Shown here: positions 54,437-64,000 of the stretch, piece by piece
How positions within the stretch are numbered: position 1 is the first letter of the stretch
Layout: the number at the start of each line of letters is the position of its first letter
Assembly: GCA_030068075.1 (NCBI GenBank)
Contig: CM057831.1
Location: forward strand, 8,941,464-9,005,463
DNA: 64,000 bases
Direction: 5' to 3'
DNA from: Paguma larvata
Taxonomy: Eukaryota; Chordata; Mammalia; Carnivora; Viverridae
Program-made: the position numbers and the translations under genes
The notes under the pieces: model-generated
What the model was told of the DNA's origin: nothing
Databases searched by the model: none
Seen by the model: only the letters and a program-made list of their open reading frames with translations

Positions 54437-54545
54437 TGTGAGAGCTGGAAGGGACCACACAGTCTGAAACCTCTACTTTAACTGGTTAGGAAACTGAGCC
54501 TGGAAGAGGGGAATTTATTTGTGGAAAGTGGCCTGGGCCCATTGG
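54437..54545 (-). repeat. L3/CR1-type LINE 3'-end fragment
   Basis: GAGAGCTGGAAGGGACCACA and GGTTAGGAAACTGAGCCTGG match the antisense L3 3' end. Confidence 0.55.
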
Positions 54546-54549
54546 CACC

Positions 54550-55375
54550 AAAGCCTACAGAAAGCACCCCGTCTGCCAGCAACACCCTCTGACGTAGGAA
54601 GGCATTCCGTTGTCCCTGTGTGGGAGGGCCCGGCTCTGCAGAAAAACACCCACACTCTCGTTCTTCCCAGGAGACAGTTGCTTTCCCAGCTTGGGGGCAG
54701 AGAGAACATTCTAGAAGGCCTTTTGGGCTCTGGGACTACCTGATCCTGTAGTTCACATTGGAATGTTACCATATTAGAATGCAGTCTATATTAGCACGCA
54801 CTTATATATTTCAGAATTGAGAGGATTTTCATCTTGGGTCTCTTGTCCTTGACTCAGGCCACCCTGTTCGCACCAACCGCGATCATCCAAGCAAGCTGCA
54901 GAGGCTAACCCCCACCCACGCTGGGCTTACTGTGAACCCCAATGCAGTTCATAGTCAACTGTCAGGGCTGATCATCTGACCATTAAGTTTCAGCCCACCT
55001 CGCTCCTTTCCCCACCTCCCTCAGCTAAGGACTTGGAGCTAAAAGGCAGAACTCCGGATTGGGTTTTTATTTTTATTTCCTGTTTCTTGGTATTCCAGAT
55101 GATTACTGCTGAAGGATTGAAGTGTGAATTACGTCCGCTGGGATCCTCAGACAATGGCAGAGTGGAAGGATAGGTAGCTCTGGATGGAGCTGGGGCACCG
55201 GGGAGCACACGATCCCCGATGGAGGAGCCAGAGGCAGTGGGAACAACACAAACAGAGCCAACACTCTGGGCTCATTCCGCGGGCTCCCGCCTGGGGCGGC
55301 CTCCTTTGGTGAGCTCCCAGCCTTTGGGTTCAGCTCTTGCCTGGACTTCGGCAAGGCTCTATCGCATGGCAAGCT
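54550..55375. other. Unique sequence, nothing recognised
   Basis: No exon or repeat family could be supported. Confidence 0.4.
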
Positions 55376-55379
55376 GGAA

Positions 55380-55545
55380 GAACACGAGCAGGACCATAGA
55401 CACTGGCTGGGAAGTCAACAGGCCCATCCCCTGGCCACCGACCTTGGCCAATACGTTTCCTCTCCCTGCCTGTCAATTCCCTCCCCTGTAAAACAAGGGA
55501 ATAGGGATGGAGTACATAATATCTTCTGGCTCTGACCCCAAGTCT
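55380..55545 (+). repeat. MIR/L3-like fragment
   Basis: CAATTCCCTCCCCTGTAAAA, CAAGGGAATAGGGATGGAG and ATCTTCTGGCTCTGACCCC resemble the sense 3' part of L3 or MIR3-type repeats. Confidence 0.5.
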
Positions 55546-55779
55546 CAGCTTTCTGGGCACAGTTTTAGGCTCAAGAAGCACCAACAACAGAGGTTTGTGG
55601 AGAAGATTCAAGGGTATGTACATGTAAAGTGTTTCAAATGGGCAAATAGTAATTGATCAATTAATACTACGTTATATGATTTTTATCCTGCCCCGTGGTC
55701 CTTCACCCCTGCTTGAGCACTCTAGCTGTCTGGACTGCTAAAACAGTTTTAACAACCAGACGGGGGCAGGGTGGGGCTC

Positions 55780-56620
55780 TGCTTTGTAAGGGCTGCCAAT
55801 TACCTAGGTGTAACTAACCCCACTATGGCTGACTTCAAGGTGTCAATATGACCTAAAAGAGCCCACAAAATTCCCAAAATTTGACCAATTAGCTTTTGCA
55901 AGCCAGTAGGGGACAGCGCCGGAGAAACACAATGCCCCGCATTCTCAAGTACCTGACTGTTGCCCATCTCGCACGCGCAGAGACTAGATGTTAATTAAAT
56001 AGAATGGACTTGTGGATCCTCTCTCACAAAGCACGTTTGCGGCCAACACCAATTCCCTCCCAACCTATGCGTCCCCACCTCCTCCCCTCACCCCTGCAAG
56101 CAGAGCAATCTGTGTGTACTCTGGAAACATAAACTCACATTATCATTAATCTAAGCCAAGCATCATTGAGAAAGTAAATCTGCTGAAAAGAAACATTTAT
56201 TCATTTTTAAATTTTGATGATGCCTATATTAATCACTGTTGGGGATTATCCACTCCATGCAGTTTTGGGTGAATTGGTCACCTTGTCCTGTGCCTTGAAA
56301 CCCAGCCTCAATTCGGATGCCCGTGGCCTATCTCGTTGGGATCGTCTCACCCAGATCCTGAAGTTGACATTCCTCGTGTTCCCAGGAAGTTGGTTATTTA
56401 CCGACTGAAAATGGAGAATTAAAAGAAGAAAAATAAAGCACCTTTCCCAGCGGGGGCCATAAAAGGCTCATGAAGTTATAAAGACAATTACTGGCAGGCC
56501 TGTATGGAATACCCTCTGTGAATCATCTGTCTTCTGCTGGCAATAAAGGCACATAGCAAATTAACCATGAGGGAGGCCCGCTCACTTACCCTGTAATTAG
56601 ACGGAGCTGCAAGATGCTTC
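55780..56620. promoter_or_regulatory. Possible conserved noncoding cluster
   Basis: Two AT-rich parts are separated by a C-rich patch near 56040-56100. Part 1 (55780-56020) has TTGACCAATTAGCTTTTGC and GATGTTAATTAAATAGAATG. Part 2 (56130-56620) has ACATTATCATTAATCTAAGC, GGCCATAAAAGGCTCATG, 'ctggcaataaaggcac' and ACCCTGTAATTAGACGG. No repeat was recognised. Confidence 0.35.
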
Positions 56621-56624
56621 CTCT

Positions 56625-56875
56625 CCAACTTCACGCGGGAGGATCCGCTCCGGCTCCAGGTGGCCCTGCCTCCCAGCCCAGCCAGGCTTGGGCTCCTCCT
56701 CTGGCTGGTGGGCACAGGCGCCAGGCCTGGAGCTGGGAGGCAGGGACAGGGCCACCGCCTCCCATCAGAGGCGCCTCACCTCAAGGCCCTTACGTCTACC
56801 GAGAGAGGTAGGCAGCATGTCAAGAGTCAGAAGTGACCATGAGCATGTGAGACGGCCTTTCTTCCCCACCCCATC
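56625..56875. other. GC-rich unique sequence, nothing recognised
   Basis: No exon or repeat family could be supported. Confidence 0.4.
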
Positions 56876-56879
56876 CTAC

Positions 56880-57315
56880 ACCACTTGCTGGCATGAGCTC
56901 TCCCTTCTGGCCACATCAACGAGGCTCTCTCTCAAGTTCATCGTCAACCTTCTGGCCTCCATACCTTCCTAAGTGCTGTTCCCCTCTGCCTGGGATGTCT
57001 CTATATCCCCACAAGGTCTTGGCTTCCAGAGACACGGAGCAAATAGCGAGCTCTCCGCGAAGCCTTCCCTGACAAGTCTCTAAGCGCGTGAGCTAGTTCT
57101 CTCCCCGCCCGCCTGGGCTACTCCGTCCTTATCGCAGCAGTTATAAACACTTGTCTAGAAATCTTCCTGCTCCCCCCAGATCGTGACGTTGAAGCAAGGC
57201 AAAGGCTGACGAGTGTCTTAGAAGCCCGTTTGTCACCCTATCCCCATCCTAGCTTCCAGCACCATGAACTTCCCCAGGTAAGTGCTCAATAAATGTTAGT
57301 TAAAAGAATAAAGTA
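56880..57315 (+). repeat. L2 LINE 3' end, long copy
   Basis: TGTTCCCCTCTGCCTGGGAT, CGCGAAGCCTTCCCTGACAA, CAGCAGTTATAAACACTTGT and a final GTAAGTGCTCAATAAATGTT give the sense order of the L2 3' region over more than 400 bp. Confidence 0.93.
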
Positions 57316-58045
57316 CAGGGGGGAAAAGTATTACCAGCTGAGCCTGTGACGTATGTAGAAGAGGGAGTAAGAGCTGCGTGTAGTTCCACAGCCGAGTCCG
57401 GGTCACAGGGAGGACAGCTGGGCTTACAGGCCTGGCCCTTGCGTCTGGCAGAGGGAGTCTCCGTCCCATCCCGCCCTCCTCCCTAGGTTCTGGGGCTCTT
57501 CCTCCTCACTTGGGACCCTGCTTTCTGCAGCCAACACCTCAATTCTGGCTTTGTATTTAGAAGAGGGACACAAGGGGGGGGGTCGGAGAGAGTCTCTGTA
57601 TCTCAAGACGATCATCTAAGACACTCAGCAACCAAGGGCAGAGCCAGGCATGCAAACCGGCACGGGCCCACAGGCCCTGCTCTGAAAACAAGTCTGCTGG
57701 AAGCAAGACCAATGGCCAGCTCAAAACGAAAGCGAAGGCGGTGCTGAGGCTGTGTTGTCCTGAGCCCAGTGCACAGACAGCTGGAATCTTCTTCCCTGGA
57801 ATGCTGGTGAGCGAGCGAAGGGTGAAGAGCCATGGGAACGATGAGGGAATCCGCAGGCCGATGGTGGGAGTCTGAGCACGCGGACCCCTCCGGGCGGAGA
57901 GGACGCACAGAGGAGCCACGTCAGGGCCAGGCGTCCCAATGAGCTGTCTCACCCCTCTGGGTACTCACCCCTCTGAAAGCGCCATTACCAAAGCTCTCCC
58001 CGAGCTTCCTTTAGGGCTAGTGGATCCAAGAAAGGACTTTCGTCA
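57316..58045. other. GC-rich unique sequence, nothing recognised
   Basis: Overlapping minus-strand frames at 57557-57952 have no recognisable domain. Confidence 0.4.
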
Positions 58046-58171
58046 CACAATGGATACCTATTCCTTGGGAGCCTACCATGTGCCAGGCACTGCTCCTGAC
58101 GCTAGAGACAGCGTAGGAAACAACAGAGTCCTAACTCTCATGGAGCCTACACTCCTGAAGCGTCAAGCGGT

Positions 58172-58190
58172 GGGGGGGGGGGGGGGGGGG
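58172..58190. repeat. Poly-G run of 19
   Basis: An uninterrupted run of 19 G lies inside the L2 copy. Its length may be inaccurate in an assembly. Confidence 0.9.
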
Positions 58191-58418
58191 CAGATACACA
58201 AGTCATCAATGCCAACTACTTGTCACAAGAGCATACAGCGGGGTCTTGTTCCAACCTGAGAGGTCAGGGAGGGCTCCCCCGAGGAAGTTACATTTAACTG
58301 AGACCAGTAGGGTGAGTGGCAGTTGCCATGGTGATAACAGAAAGAACGTTTCAGGGAGGGGGGGCTGACTACGCAAAAGGCTCTGTGGCAGCAGGGAGCA
58401 CCGAAAGGAACGAAGGAT

Positions 58419-58632
58419 GGGGCGCCCGGGTGGCTCAGTCGGTTAGGTGTCCGTCCGACTTCAGCTCAGGTCATGATCTCACGGTTTGTGGGTTCGAGCC
58501 CCACGTCTAGTGCTATGCTGACAGTTCACAGCCTGGAGCCTGCTTCGGACTCTGTGTCTCCCTCTGTCTCTGTTCCTCCCCCCAGATCATTCTCTCTCTG
58601 TCTCTCAAATGTAAATAAACTTAAAACAACAC
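58419..58632 (+). mobile_element. Felid tRNA-derived SINE (SINEC_Fc type)
   Basis: GGGGCGCCCGGGTGGCTCAG, GGTCATGATCTCACGG and AGCCTGGAGCCTGCTTCGG are present, then a CT-rich part and an A-rich tail. AAAGGAACGAA before and AAAGGAACCAA after (one mismatch in 11) form the likely target duplication. It lies in an L2. Confidence 0.95.
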
Positions 58633-58724
58633 ATTTTTAAAAGGAACCAACGTGGCCACAAGGTGGGCTTGATGAGAGACTGGGGGCCACTGAAACCTGG
58701 CTGCTGTCAGATCACGTGAAGACC

Positions 58725-59715
58725 GAGCTGAGAATGTGAACGGCCTGAGGTGACAAGTCGAGTGAACTCAGCGGGGGCCAGGCGGGTCAGCAAGCCTGGC
58801 ATCCTGGCACAGAGCCGCCTCCCCCTAAGCCCGCCGTGCCCGACAGAAAGCGCTATTTCAAATTCACACAGAGGGTCCTCTTGGTACCTAATGGCCATGC
58901 CCTCTAGGCAACTCCGAAGCCTCCGAAGCCCTAGACTACAATAAGTCCTTGAAAGAAGTGGGCCGTCCTATTACAGTTGGGGGTGGGGGAGGATGGGGTG
59001 TCGGGGACACGGACCCAAAGCCGGAACAGCCTTCCGTATCGTTAGTTCCCTATCGGGACCGCCAAGCAGTTTCACCTCCTGCAGTCTCCTCTCCCATCCT
59101 GAGCTGGGCGAAGGGACGGAGCCCACGGAGGCCTTCTGATCTGAGCAGGACAGAGCAGGACTGGCCATGACTGCCACAGACACAGGGCCGCCCTGGGCAG
59201 ACGGCCTCTGTGGGTCCGGCCTTGCCGGTGCTCTGCTCCACACTGTCAGTTTCTGTCAGAGGATGCCCAGGGACACAGAGCCCCCCGAAGAGAAGGCATT
59301 GTTTGCACAAAGTGTCTGTCTCTGCCTGAGGCCAGCATCTCAGCTGGACTCAGTCCCCAGCCGGCTTGGCTGGTGGTAGGTGGCGCCGGGACCAATGAGG
59401 GCACTCTGTCAGACTCCATCCGTCAGGGCGTCGTGGTGGGCACCGCGGGCGCCGGTGGCCCAGGGCTCTGCCTCAAGCCCCGGTGCCTGGGGAAGAAAGG
59501 GAGCTGCTTCTCCTCCCGGTTCTGTGGTCCGGCAGTGGCCGCAGCCCCGCGCCAGCCTCCCCCGCCCCCATCCAGATCACCGCCCCGGCAGCGCATTCCT
59601 GAGCTCAAACTTCCCACCCCACCTTGGCAGGCTAAGCATGTCACCCTCCTCCTCCAGATTTGTCTACAGTGATATAATGTAACACGGTTTTCAGGGATAG
59701 ACTCTAACTGCGGGC
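58725..59715. other. GC-rich unique sequence, nothing recognised
   Basis: Overlapping frames on both strands have no recognisable domain. Confidence 0.4.
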
Positions 59716-59814
59716 CTGGTACCGGACAGGAAAGCTAGGGATGCAGCTATGAGCAAGCGGGCAGCCCTGCTCTGGTGCCTTGTTTAAAACCAGTGTGGCA
59801 TTTGGCAACAACGT

Positions 59815-59970
59815 AACGTGCAGTGCCTCAGCTTCCTGCTCTGCCAGAAAGGAGGCAGAGAGGCAGCGACCTGATTGCACGGGATGGTCGGGAGGAATAA
59901 CGGAGACCAGCATGGAGTAATACAGCACCTAGTACGAAGTAAATCCTCATGTTAACTATTATTATTAGCT
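59815..59970 (+). repeat. MIR SINE fragment
   Basis: AGTGCCTCAGCTTCCTGCTC, GGAATAACGGAGACCAGC and CACCTAGTACGAAGTAAATC are in MIR sense order, ending in an ATTATTATT tail. It meets the next MIR tail-to-tail. Confidence 0.7.
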
Positions 59971-60350
59971 GCTATTAGGGGGCATCCCCAGTGTGCCCGG
60001 CACTGAGCTACAGTACTTACAAACATGCCGTTTGTCCTTCACCACAACTGTACGAGGCGTGCAGTATTAAACCATTGCGGGAGCACCTGGGTGGCTCAGT
60101 AGGTTGAGTGCCCAACTTTGGCTCGGGCTGTGATCTCGCGGTTCGTGAGTTCGAGCCCCGCATGGGGCTCACTGCTGTCAGCACAGAGCCCGCTTCGGAT
60201 CCTCGGTCCCCATCTCTCTCTGCCCCTCCCCACCTCTCAAAAATAAACATTTAAAACAATTAATTAAACCGTTCACGCAGGTGGAAACGGAAGCTCAGCG
60301 AGTAGATTCTAATCCCGGCTCTGTATGGCTCCAAACCACTGAACTGTCCT
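59971..60350 (-). repeat. MIR SINE split by a felid SINE
   Basis: CAGTGTGCCCGGCACTGAGC, 'tccttcaccacaactgtacg' and GAGGCGTGCAGTATTAAACC precede the SINE; CAGGTGGAAACGGAAGCTCA and GATTCTAATCCCGGCTC continue the antisense MIR after it. Confidence 0.88.
60077..60262 (+). mobile_element. Felid tRNA-derived SINE (SINEC_Fc type)
   Basis: GGAGCACCTGGGTGGCTCAG, GTGATCTCGCGG and GTTCGAGCCCCGCATGGGGC are present, then a shortened 3' part and CTCAAAAATAAACATTTAAA. The GAGCCTGGAGCCTG section is missing, so this is an internally shortened copy. ATTAAACCATT (60066-60076) and ATTAAACCGTT (60263-60273) are the target duplications. Confidence 0.95.
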
Positions 60351-60539
60351 GCCCACTCGGTCAGGGCCCCCAGATGCCACTTATGCTTTCTGCTCTTCAC
60401 TCAAGTTCCCCAGGAGGAGAGAGCCCTCAGGAGACCTGTGAACCTCGAGCTTTGCAATCAGTATCTAGGGCAAGAGCTGTTGCTCTTGGGAGGCTCCCCG
60501 TGTTAACCTCTAAACCAAGGGAGAGGTGAGTGATAGGGA

Positions 60540-60725
60540 AAGGAGACTGGGATTCAGAGGCAGGCGTCCTGGCTCACCATCTGTTGGCCGTGTGACCTTG
60601 AGCGACGTACAAAACATCCCTGACCCTCGCTTCCCCATCTGTAAGGTGGGCTACTAACTTCCCTCTCGGAGACGCTCTGAGGATAAGAGTAGATACTGTC
60701 TACGAAAGCGAGCTTTCTCCACCTT
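60540..60725 (+). repeat. MIR SINE
   Basis: GGCCGTGTGACCTTGAGCGA, CGCTTCCCCATCTGTAAGGT and CTGAGGATAAGAGTAGATAC are in MIR sense order. Confidence 0.88.
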
Positions 60726-60814
60726 AACGTGATGCCCAATCATAAAGCATTGTCACCGAGGGATGCTTACTTAGAAGAAATAACTTAAATTGTAAGAGGA
60801 CTTTGCTTTAATTT

Positions 60815-60960
60815 AACACACGAGTACGGAGTGCCTGCTGTACCGGAGGCGCACACTCAAACTCAAAGATGCGAGCAGGAAAGGAAACGGATGCCTTACA
60901 GGGGTGCTGTGGCGCTCGAGGACCAGGTTCGGGGCGGCGTGGGGGCAGAATTAGGTGGAG
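60815..60960 (-). repeat. L2 LINE 3'-end fragment
   Basis: GTACGGAGTGCCTGCTGTAC and a 'ggaaaggaaacggatgccttacagg' section loosely follow antisense L2. Confidence 0.5.
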
Positions 60961-61114
60961 AGGCCTCTCCAGAGCTTTCCGGGAGAGGAGAAGGAGGATG
61001 CTGGTCAGGGGAGGGTGCTCCGGCAGAACATGACCGATGAGAGGCACAGGCAGGCAAAGTCCAGTGTGGCCGGCCCACGGGGTACACACACGGGGGCACA
61101 AGGGAGGGTGGACA

Positions 61115-61255
61115 AAGCTGGCACGATTACTATCCCCATTCGACAGATGGAGACGCTGAGGCACAGAGTGGTTACGGGAGTCACGCAGCAAGTACGCGGG
61201 ATTGCAGTCAGCCAGGGGTCTGGCTCCAGAGCCCATGACCTTAGCTACAGACGGC
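61115..61255 (-). repeat. MIR SINE fragment
   Basis: ACTATCCCCATTCGACAGAT, GGAGACGCTGAGGCACAGAG and GGTCTGGCTCCAGAGCCCAT follow antisense MIR closely. Confidence 0.92.
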
Positions 61256-61259
61256 CGAA

Positions 61260-61840
61260 CGGCAGACCGCGGGAGGAGGATGAACCAGGGGCTCCCGCAG
61301 ATATCCTGCCCGTCACTCGATGAGAAGATGGAGGAGGAGGAGTTAGGAGGCTTGGAGGACTCGGGAAGCTCAGCGAGCGGGCCCGCCGATAAGAGCCAGT
61401 GATCAGAAGTCCAGCTAAATGTGTCTGAGGCCTTTTCCACCCTGCGTGTCGGAGTCCCCTCCCCGAGCGCACGCGTAGCGCCACAGGCTTTGTGGGCCCC
61501 CAGAGCAGCCTGGGCAGGGCTCATGCAGACAGACGATGTGGTTACTTCAATGGCCGGGTGAGCACCCCGGGCCCCAGATGCCACAGTTCCCCTGCTAGGT
61601 TCTCTGGACCCCGGGCCACAAGGCTGAGAATCCCCTCGCTCTCCTTCCTTTAAGATGGCAGCCTCACGGAACCGCTGGCCTAACCTATCTCATTTGTGCT
61701 ACGCAGTCTGGAACAGGTGCAGGCCTGCAGCGTCTCTGTGCACCCTACCCCGGATGAGCCAACCAGACTCCTGCCCCCCAAGAGGACGCAGCAGCCCAGC
61801 CTTCCTGTGGGGGGGGGGGGGCGGAATGCACAGAAAGAGG
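61260..61840. other. GC-rich unique sequence with a poly-G run
   Basis: A run of about 14 G lies at 61809-61822. The 258-codon minus frame at 60808-61584 spans a MIR and an L2 fragment and is not supported as a gene. Confidence 0.4.
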
Positions 61841-61844
61841 AGCA

Positions 61845-62005
61845 GAATGGGATGAATTCAGGCTTTGAAGGCAGACCAGCAAAAATTTGATTCCTGGCTG
61901 TGACCCGCGCAAGCTGTGCAACCTGGAGAACATTCCTAATCTCTGTGGGCCTCAGTTTCCTAGTCTGTAAAACGGGGGCAAACAATACCTACCACTCAGA
62001 ATAGA
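61845..62005 (+). repeat. MIR SINE
   Basis: CAGGCTTTGAAGGCAGACCA, GTGGGCCTCAGTTTCCTAGT and CTGTAAAACGGGGGCAAACA are in MIR sense order. Confidence 0.92.
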
Positions 62006-62428
62006 GAAGGACAAGGGTCCAAACAAGGTTGACGAACGCCTATCCCAAAGCGCCCTCTGTAACTGCCGGGTTTCCCTCCTGACCGCTCTTCTAGACCAGC
62101 GTTAAAAATCCACTTGGGGTCATTTCCTCTTTGCCCAGAGCGTCTGCCCAAGTAAAGACGGGGAGCCCCAAGCCCCGCCCCCCAAGGCACAGACCCATGC
62201 AGAGGCCCCTTAGCCGTCTCGGAAGAGAATTCCATCCCGCTCCCAGAGCAGCCCTTCGGTGTGGACATGACCCAGGCCTGCAGCCCCAATGCTTACGAAG
62301 GGGGGACGGTGCGTCTTAGAGACGTGATCGCACGCCCATCGTGTTAACTGAGACAGGAGCTGCGCCTCCACGCACACGGAGCCAGCTTCTTCCAACACCC
62401 TGTTCAGCAGGAAGCCGGCCCGTGGGGG
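62006..62428. other. Unique sequence, nothing recognised
   Basis: No exon or repeat family could be supported. Confidence 0.4.
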
Positions 62429-62429
62429 G

Positions 62430-62560
62430 CGCCTACTGTGTACGAGCCTCCCTGCAGATTTTGTTGGCTCATTTGACCCTCTCGGGGATTCCCTGTAGGC
62501 GGGTGAGGAAACGGAGGCCAGAATGGTTACGTAATGCGTCTCGAGCCGCACGGCATCGCA
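62430..62560 (-). repeat. MIR SINE fragment
   Basis: GGCGCCTACTGTGTACGAGC, GGCTCATTTGACCCTCTCGG and GGCGGGTGAGGAAACGGAGG follow antisense MIR. Confidence 0.82.
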
Positions 62561-62574
62561 GATTGCAAAAAAGA

Positions 62575-62700
62575 AAGTGGCATTTGAGTGGGGCCTGGGA
62601 AGATGGGTATGGTTTCCACACAGACAAAGCTGGACTGGAAGGTCTCCAGAGCAGGACCAGCGCATGGGCAGAGGGCACAAGAGGAGAGGAATCGGGGCGG
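62575..62700 (-). repeat. Possible L2 fragment
   Basis: GCATTTGAGTGGGGCCTGGG and AAGATGGGTATGGTTTCCAC resemble the upstream part of the antisense L2 3' region. Confidence 0.45.
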
Positions 62701-62784
62701 GCAAAAACCGATCAGGTGTCACTCAGAACGGGGCTTGCCGGGGGCACGAGTCTAGTGGGGAACCTCCATGTACTGATGCTCTTG

Positions 62785-62875
62785 GGGTCTACGAAACTTG
62801 CTCAAGGTCACACAGCTAATGAGCGCTGGAGAGGAACGTCGAATCTACCTCGTTGGACTCCTTCCCTAAACCGAG
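62785..62875 (-). repeat. MIR SINE fragment
   Basis: ACTTGCTCAAGGTCACACAG and CTAATGAGCGCTGGAGAGGA are an antisense MIR section. Confidence 0.8.
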
Positions 62876-63164
62876 ATGTGACCCTTACGCTGCCTAAAGA
62901 AGCAAGACATCGGTCAGGTGGTAAAGGCAAGAAGGAGTTAGAAACTCCAAGTTCAGAGAAGAGATTGAGGTGTGAAATGATAAGAATTATTACCAGAACT
63001 GGTGACCAAAGTCTCCCGATCTCCTTCCCCAGAGAAAGGGAGGCGGGGCGACAGGCCTGACCTCCCCTCCCTGACCCTGTGCATGTCCCCACAGTGGCCT
63101 GGCTTCTAGCAGGTTCCCTACTGTCCCCAAATCTCCAAGCCCCTTCCTCCAGCTGCTCTCACTC

Positions 63165-63275
63165 ACTGGCTAAGCCCTCCCCCTCCTCTTTCTTCATCTA
63201 CAAAAGGCGGCACATACCAACTCCATCACAAGACTGTCTCAGAAGTTGGTGAGGCGATTCAAGCTCAGAGTCCGT
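63165..63275 (+). repeat. MIR SINE fragment
   Basis: CACTGGCTAAGCCCTCCCCC, CTCTTTCTTCATCTACAAAA and GTTGGTGAGGCGATTCAAGC are in MIR sense order. Confidence 0.65.
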
Positions 63276-63284
63276 GGAAACTTT

Positions 63285-63690
63285 GTGTGTGTTGAGCCCT
63301 GCTGCGTGCCAGGCCCGGGGCTAAGTGCTGGGGAGTCCGCAGGCACCTTCGGGGAGCAGGTGGTCCAGGGGAGAACAGGGCAGGAGACAGTCCACCCGAG
63401 CACACGGACACTCCCTTAGTGGCGGGGGAATCGGGGAAGGGATCCCACAGAAAGTGCACGCGAAGCTGAGGCTGGAAGGCCCAGCAGGAGTTGGCAAAGG
63501 GCAGGGGTGTTCATGGCAGAGGGAGCGGCACGTGCCCCTGCAAAGCCTCCCAGGCAAGGATAAGCACGACATTTGGAGCAAGTGTCTGCAGTTCAGTGTG
63601 AATGAAGCATAGAGTCACGGGAGGGGGTGGGGGGCAGGGGGCCGGGGGCGGCCAGAAATGAGGCCAAAGGGCGAAGCGGAGGGTGGCTGC
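63285..63690 (-). repeat. L2 LINE 3' end, long copy
   Basis: GCCCTGCTGCGTGCCAGGCC, GGAGTTGGCAAAGGGCAGGG, GGCAGAGGGAGCGGCACGTG and GTGTCTGCAGTTCAGTGTGA follow the antisense L2 order over about 400 bp. Confidence 0.88.
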
Positions 63691-63699
63691 GTCTGAAGA

Positions 63700-64000
63700 C
63701 AGGGGTCCTTCACCTTCTTACGCACCGTGGACCCCTGGGCCGTCTGGGGAAGGCTTTGGACCTCTTCCCAGAATAATGTCTTTTAAATGCATAAAATAAA
63801 ATACATAGGATTACACAGGAAATAAATTAGATTGAAGTGCGGTTATAAAAATATTTTTTAAAAACTAATTTGTGATATAGTAATATACGAGCTTTTTATT
63901 AATGCAGTAAATAATGAGCTCCAATGGCAGGTCTAATTACATAATTTTGAAGAAGTGCCGGGAGAAAACAGTATTTCAAGATTAAGTGTAATAACTGTAT
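63700..64000. mobile_element. hAT-type DNA element fragment, cut by window end
   Basis: It begins CAGGGGTCCTTCACC, followed by CACCGTGGACCCCTGGG, then ATAATGTCTTTTAAATGCAT, AAATACATAGGATTACACAG and GTGATATAGTAATATACGAG. This matches a mammalian nonautonomous hAT family that I recall but do not name. The right end lies beyond the window. Confidence 0.72.

Larger units (their letters stand above)
58050..58720 (-). repeat. L2 LINE 3' end split by a felid SINE
   Basis: ACCATGTGCCAGGCACTGCT, CTCTCATGGAGCCTACACTC, GGCTCCCCCGAGGAAGTTAC and AAGGCTCTGTGGCAGCAGG are the antisense L2 order. After the SINE it continues with ACGTGGCCACAAGGTGGGC. It contains a 19-G run at 58172-58190. Confidence 0.9.

Noticed and set aside
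9347..60262. tRNA-gene-like A and B boxes
   Set aside because: They belong to the heads of tRNA-derived SINEs (felid SINE and MIR), not to functional tRNA genes.
60808..61584. 258-codon minus frame
   Set aside because: It runs through an L2 fragment and a MIR and has no domain.

Overview
This window looks like noncoding nuclear DNA of a cat-family (feliform) carnivore. The main evidence is nine copies of a tRNA-derived SINE whose body reads like the felid SINEC_Fc family: a CCTGGGTGGCTCAGTCGG head, a TCATGATCTCACGG core, a GAGCCTGGAGCCTGCTTC middle, then a CT-rich stretch and an A-rich tail. Several copies keep clear target-site duplications. A carnivore-type L1 3' end, and old mammalian repeats (MIR, L2, L3/CR1, HAL1/L1M, MaLR LTRs, hAT DNA elements), fit this. 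Family names come from memory of consensus sequences, because no database could be searched.

I found no protein-coding gene, RNA gene, CRISPR array or prokaryotic feature that I can support. The longest open frames lie in a C-rich minisatellite (1-1986) and a polypurine tract (23809-24195). There the frames stay open because of base composition, and their products are low-complexity repeats. The other open frames have no recognisable domain, overlap each other on both strands, and often run through repeats.

Layout. 1-1986: a 17-21 bp minisatellite with higher-order duplication, cut by the window edge. 2040-2240: a short CpG-dense block. 2.2-20 kb: GC-rich unique sequence with scattered MIR/L2, a nested pair of LTRs (7095-7865) and three felid SINEs. 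20-24.2 kb: a possible conserved block, then an AT-rich HAL1/L1M stretch and a 387-bp polypurine tract. 24-37 kb: GC-rich, many MIRs, four SINEs, an old L1. 37.7-38.7 kb: a 1-kb degenerate CA-rich tract, then an L1 3' end inside an L2. 39-53 kb: MIR/L2, a hAT element, an AT-rich block (45.4-46.3 kb), a striking 155-bp inverted repeat (47958-48434) and a 48-bp x 3 tandem repeat. 53.6-56.6 kb: AT-rich blocks dense in homeodomain and POU-like motifs, the best enhancer candidates here. 56.9-64 kb: MIR/L2-rich with two SINEs and a hAT element running off the end.

The two most unusual observations are the 155-bp inverted repeat (93% identical arms, no gaps, apparently built from an ancient L2 fragment) and the insertion of four felid SINEs at the same internal position of four separate MIR copies. 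No undescribed gene system is visible.
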